Shown: positions 61,251 to 64,000 of the stretch, one piece after another
How positions within the stretch are numbered: the first letter of the stretch is position 1
How the letters are laid out: every line of letters starts with the position of its first letter
Origin: Curtobacterium sp. MCBA15_009
Lineage (GTDB): Bacteria; Actinomycetota; Actinomycetes; Actinomycetales; Microbacteriaceae
DNA: 64,000 nucleotides
Assembly (NCBI RefSeq): GCF_001864895.1
Contig: NZ_MJGO01000002.1
Location: forward strand, 27,945-91,944
Reading direction: 5' to 3'
Notes under the pieces: generated by a model
The model's database searches: none
Told to the model about the DNA's origin: nothing
The model's input: only the letters and a program-made list of their open reading frames with translations
Translations under genes and position numbers: made by a program

Positions 61251-61331
61251 CGGGTCGGACGGGAGGCCCGGCGCGGCTCCGTCGGTCGGGTCCGGTCGAC
61301 GTCGTGCGAGCGACCAGGGCCGCCGCGCGCG

Positions 61332-62477
61332 TCAGCGCGCGGTGGCGAGCAGGACGTCCTCGATCATGCCGACCACGTGGGGGAGTGCGTACCGCACGAC
61401 GGACCGGCGGCCGTTGTCGGCGAGCCGGGCACGGGCCTCCCGGTCGGCCATCAGCCGCGTCATGGCGGCGGCGAGCGAACCGACGTCGCCGGGGGGCACG
61501 AGCACGCCGTCCTCGCCGTCCGTGACGACCTCTGCCGGTCCGCCGGCGTCCGCGGCGACCACCGGACGGCCGAGCGCCATCGCCTCGACGACCACCTGCC
61601 CGAACGGTTCCGGACGGGTGCTGGCGTGGACGACGAGGTCGCACGCGGCGATCTCGGCGACCACGTCGTCACGGTGCCCGCGGAAGTCGACGACCTCGGC
61701 GACACCGAGCGCGTCGGCGAGGTGGCGGAGCGCCGCTGCGAACTGCTCGTCGTCCCCGAAGTGCGCCGCTCCGACCAGCCGGAGCCGGGCCGCAGGGTCG
61801 AGTCCGGCCGTCCTGGCGGCCGCGAAGGCCCGGAGCGCGACGTCCTGTCCCTTCCACGGGGTGAGCCGCCCGACCATGCCGATGGTGGGCGTCGTGCCGG
61901 TCCTCGGCGGGACGACGTCCGGGACGACCGTCGGACAGCCGATCACGCTGGCCCGGCGAGCCGACCGGCCGAGGGAAGCGGCCGTGGTCTGCGAGTTCGC
62001 GATGACGGCGCGCGGCAGCGCGGCGAGGGCGGCGCGGAGCAGCAGGGCGTTCGCGCGGGACGACCCGGCCGTGCCGACGACGTCGTGGACGTGCGCGACG
62101 ACGGGGATGCCGGCGATGCGGCCGGTGAGCCCGCCGTACACGTGGGCCTTCGCGGAGTGCGTCACGACGACGTCGACGCCGAGGCGGCGGAGAGCACGTG
62201 CGAGTTCGCGGGTCGAGCGCAGTGTCGCGGCGGTCTTCGCGACGACGCCGGACGTCGTGCCGACCGTGTGTTGCTGGACGGAGCGGTCCAGTTCGACGAC
62301 CGCGCAGGGCACGCCGCGGTCGGCGAGGACGCCCTCGAGCGGCCCGTGCTCGCCCAGCACGACGACGGGCGTGGTCCGGGTGCAGGCGGCCGCGACCCGC
62401 GCGATCAGGAGCTCTGCCCCGGAGAGTGCTGCGCTGTGGCTGAGGAAGGCCGCACAGGGCCGCGTGTGGATTGTCAC
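61332..62477 (-). CDS. Glycosyltransferase family 4
   Basis: A 381-residue GT4 enzyme: N-terminal FLSHSAALSGAELLIARVAA, THSAKAHVYG, and the C-terminal half MVGRLTPWKGQDVALRAF and PEPFGQVVVEAMALGRPVV. The GTG start at 62477 has a TATGCT box 6 nt upstream and is probably leaderless. It is convergent with the other GT4 gene and acts in the same exopolysaccharide locus. Confidence 0.9.
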   Translation of the reverse strand: MTIHTRPCAAFLSHSAALSGAELLIARVAAACTRTTPVVVLGEHGPLEGVLADRGVPCAVVELDRSVQQHTVGTTSGVVAKTAATLRSTRELARALRRLGVDVVVTHSAKAHVYGGLTGRIAGIPVVAHVHDVVGTAGSSRANALLLRAALAALPRAVIANSQTTAASLGRSARRASVIGCPTVVPDVVPPRTGTTPTIGMVGRLTPWKGQDVALRAFAAARTAGLDPAARLRLVGAAHFGDDEQFAAALRHLADALGVAEVVDFRGHRDDVVAEIAACDLVVHASTRPEPFGQVVVEAMALGRPVVAADAGGPAEVVTDGEDGVLVPPGDVGSLAAAMTRLMADREARARLADNGRRSVVRYALPHVVGMIEDVLLATAR

Positions 62478-62575
62478 CTCGGTAGCATATCAAGTATTGT
62501 ATAGAACGTGACATGTATACGTCACGCCCATGGGTGCGCCCGACGCGCCCGTCAACCTCGAGAACGGACACTGCC
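62478..62575. promoter_or_regulatory. AT-rich divergent promoter with partial palindrome
   Basis: A 98-bp gap containing an AT-rich block (CATATCAAGTATTGTATAG) and the partial palindrome GTGACATGTATACGTCAC at about 62508-62525, whose arms GTGAC/GTCAC flank GTATAC. It drives a GT4 gene and a lipoprotein gene in opposite directions and could bind a regulator. Confidence 0.5.
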
Positions 62576-63049
62576 ATGACGCCCCCCACGCCCCCGATCC
62601 GCCGCCTCCTCGTCACCGGCCTCGCCGTCGTCAGCGTGCTCGGTGCGCTCACCGCCTGCTCCGGCACCGGCGACGACGCGACGAGCAAGGCGACCACGAA
62701 GCCGAGCGCGAGCGCCAGCTCCACCGCGAAGGCACACAGCGACGTCTTCAGCAACCCGCCGGCCGACATCGACAAGACGAAGGCCTCCTGCACGGACGGC
62801 AAGGCGGTCATCGACCAGGCGAACAAGGACGTCACGCTCGGCGACTGCGCCTCGGTGCAGGTCACCGCCGGCAACGCGGTCATCCACCTCGGCAACGTCG
62901 AGGAGCTCGTCGTGACCGGTTCGATCAACGACATCTCGGCGAAGACCGTCGGCTCGGTGAAGGTCACCACCGACGGCAACCGCGTCACCTCGGACAACAA
63001 GCCGAAGGTCGACGACGACGGCAAGGGGAACTTCTTCGTGACCCGCTGA
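62576..63049 (+). CDS. DUF3060-like lipoprotein
   Basis: A 157-residue lipoprotein: signal with lipobox LTAC (residue about 27), a Ser/Thr/Ala/Lys-rich linker, then a domain with two cysteines and repeating beta-strand pattern (QVTAGNAVIHLGNVEELVV, GSINDISAKTVGSVKV), as in DUF3060 proteins. Role unknown; surface location likely. A strong terminator follows. Confidence 0.75.
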   Translation: MTPPTPPIRRLLVTGLAVVSVLGALTACSGTGDDATSKATTKPSASASSTAKAHSDVFSNPPADIDKTKASCTDGKAVIDQANKDVTLGDCASVQVTAGNAVIHLGNVEELVVTGSINDISAKTVGSVKVTTDGNRVTSDNKPKVDDDGKGNFFVTR

Positions 63050-63067
63050 TCCCTTCCCCCGCAGCGC

Positions 63068-63099
63068 AGAAGCCGCCGGCCCTCGGGCCGGCGGCTTCT
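63068..63099 (+). terminator. Terminator of the lipoprotein gene
   Basis: A perfect 15-bp stem (AGAAGCCGCCGGCCC and complement, TC centre) followed by T, 18 bp after the stop. Confidence 0.8.
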
Positions 63100-63211
63100 T
63101 CGCGTCTGCCGGGGGTCCTGGCTCGGACCTTCCAGCTGGGGTCTCCGCCTGAGATCCCCTGACCGGCGTCGCCGTCGCCCGGGTTGCCCTGGCTCGGAGC
63201 ACGCAACGAGG

Positions 63212-63245
63212 ACGGGCGCCCCTCCTGGTGTGGAGGGGCGCCCGT
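63212..63245 (-). terminator. Terminator of the surface protein gene
   Basis: A perfect 14-bp stem (ACGGGCGCCCCTCC and complement, 6-nt loop TGGTGT) lies 18 bp after the stop of the next minus-strand gene. Confidence 0.75.
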
Positions 63246-63263
63246 GGTGGTGCTGGTGCGGTG

Positions 63264-64000
63264 TTACTGGGTGATGGTGATGGTGCGGACGTCGTCCGCG
63301 CCGATCAGGTTCCCCTTGGTGATCTGCTTGGTGTACAGGGCGTAGTCCATCGGGACCAGGGTGCGCTGGACGGTGATGGTCCAGTTGCCCTGCGCGTTGA
63401 CGTTGGCCTCACCGAGCCGGCTGACGGTGCCGCCGAGGGTGACCTTGCCGCCGGGCTGGCCGGTGCCGGTGAACACGACCTGGTCGGCCGGGACGGTGCT
63501 GCCGTCGGTCGGGGACTCCACGACCATGTCGGCCGGGGTGCCGTAGTCCAGCGTCACGGTCTTCGGCGCCGAGGTGTCGCCCTTGACCGTCTGGGTGACG
63601 GTGAAGGTGCGCTCCCCGGCGACGGTCGCCGGGATCTGCACCGTGTACTTGCCGTCGACGGCCTTGACGCTCTTGATGACCGTCGTGCCTTCCTTCACGA
63701 CCACGTCAGCGCCGTTCTGCGCCGCTCCGGAGATGAACGCCTCCTGCTCGACGTCCTCCGGGAACGTCCCGGCGGCGGTGAGCTCGGTGATCTGCTCGTC
63801 CTGGATGGTGACGGTGATGTTGCTGCGCTGGGTGAGGCCGCCCTTGCTGGTCTGCAACGCGTGGAGGTCGTAGACGTTCGGGGTCAGCTGTCGGGTGACG
63901 TCGACCGTCCATGCGCCGTCGACGATCTTGGTGTCACCAATCGAGGACGTGTTGCCGCGCATGTCGAGCTTCGCGCCCGAGGCGCCGGTGCCGGTGAAGC
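63264..64000 (-). CDS. Repeat-containing Ig-like surface protein (partial, 5' end outside window)
   Basis: The C-terminal part of a larger protein; the frame stays open to the window edge, so the apparent first Met at 63962 is internal. The visible 245 residues form repeats of about 75-90 residues of Ig-like beta-sandwich type: FTGTGASGAKLDMRG and VVFTGTGQPGGKVTLGG start two closely related units, with a more divergent one (AFISGAAQNGADVVV) between them. No LPxTG or membrane anchor is seen at the end. Probably an extracellular adhesin-like or wall protein, near the exopolysaccharide genes. Confidence 0.8.
   Translation of the reverse strand, partial: FTGTGASGAKLDMRGNTSSIGDTKIVDGAWTVDVTRQLTPNVYDLHALQTSKGGLTQRSNITVTIQDEQITELTAAGTFPEDVEQEAFISGAAQNGADVVVKEGTTVIKSVKAVDGKYTVQIPATVAGERTFTVTQTVKGDTSAPKTVTLDYGTPADMVVESPTDGSTVPADQVVFTGTGQPGGKVTLGGTVSRLGEANVNAQGNWTITVQRTLVPMDYALYTKQITKGNLIGADDVRTITITQ

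Noticed and set aside
1..64000. Prophage, insertion sequence or integron
   Set aside because: No transposase, integrase, phage structural gene or flanking direct repeats were seen; composition is uniform apart from short AT-rich promoter islands.

Overview
The window is a gene-dense, very GC-rich stretch of an actinobacterial chromosome. Synteny and families point to Microbacteriaceae, most likely Curtobacterium or a close relative. The clues are a C50-carotenoid operon (crtE-B-I-Ye-Yf-Eb) divergent from idi, many genes that seem to start at or next to the transcript 5' end behind a TAGGCT-like -10 box, GTGA/ATGA stop-start overlaps, and a rich set of plant-saccharide uptake operons. The genus is an inference; no 16S rRNA gene is present.

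Layout. 4-3662 (minus): a five-gene operon with two zinc alcohol/formaldehyde dehydrogenases, a DUF1345 membrane protein and two small proteins. 3832-5000: a cytidine-deaminase-like gene, a 68-residue membrane protein and tRNA-Gly(CCC). 5183-8675: two hypothetical genes convergent with a CopD-CtaG fusion. 8747-10679: dcd, an intergenic array of five palindromic repeats, and an XRE-nucleotidyltransferase/HEPN pair resembling an MntA-HepT toxin-antitoxin module with a degenerate HEPN motif. 10837-16476 (minus): a multiple-monosaccharide ABC transporter with its LacI regulator and two matching operators. 16707-17756: CorA. 18017-23882: idi and the C50 carotenoid operon. 24196-31254: mixed housekeeping genes (Gfo/Idh oxidoreductase, MBL hydrolase, YihY/BrkB, SDR, ABC-F ATPase, DUF3151).

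31381-37734 (minus): a carbohydrate ABC importer (lipoprotein, two permeases) translationally coupled to a GH2 beta-galactosidase. 37925-39088: a Vms1/baeRF-like protein. 39268-41264: an MFS exporter divergent from a GntR regulator around a double operator. 41804-50522: a LacI regulator, a five-component peptide-type ABC importer (binding protein, two permeases, one fused double ATPase), an alpha/beta hydrolase and a GH1 glycosidase, which looks like one oligosaccharide-utilisation regulon. 50507-51703: an ankyrin-repeat protein.

51713-63049: an exopolysaccharide locus with an acyltransferase-3 protein, a PslG-like secreted glycosidase, a GT2, a pyruvyl transferase, a Wzc-like tyrosine kinase, a Wzy/O-antigen-ligase-like protein, a Wzb-like phosphatase, two GT4 enzymes and a DUF3060 lipoprotein. 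The window ends inside a repeat-containing surface protein (63264 onward).

The least explained signals are non-coding: the palindromic array at 9363-9707, a dispersed GGACGGGAGGC hairpin that doubles as the crtI ribosome-binding site, a second dispersed CGCGCG hairpin family (15130-15440 and 39121-39205), and a 28-bp hairpin at 31284-31345. Functional calls rest on reading motifs and translations by eye; no database search was run.
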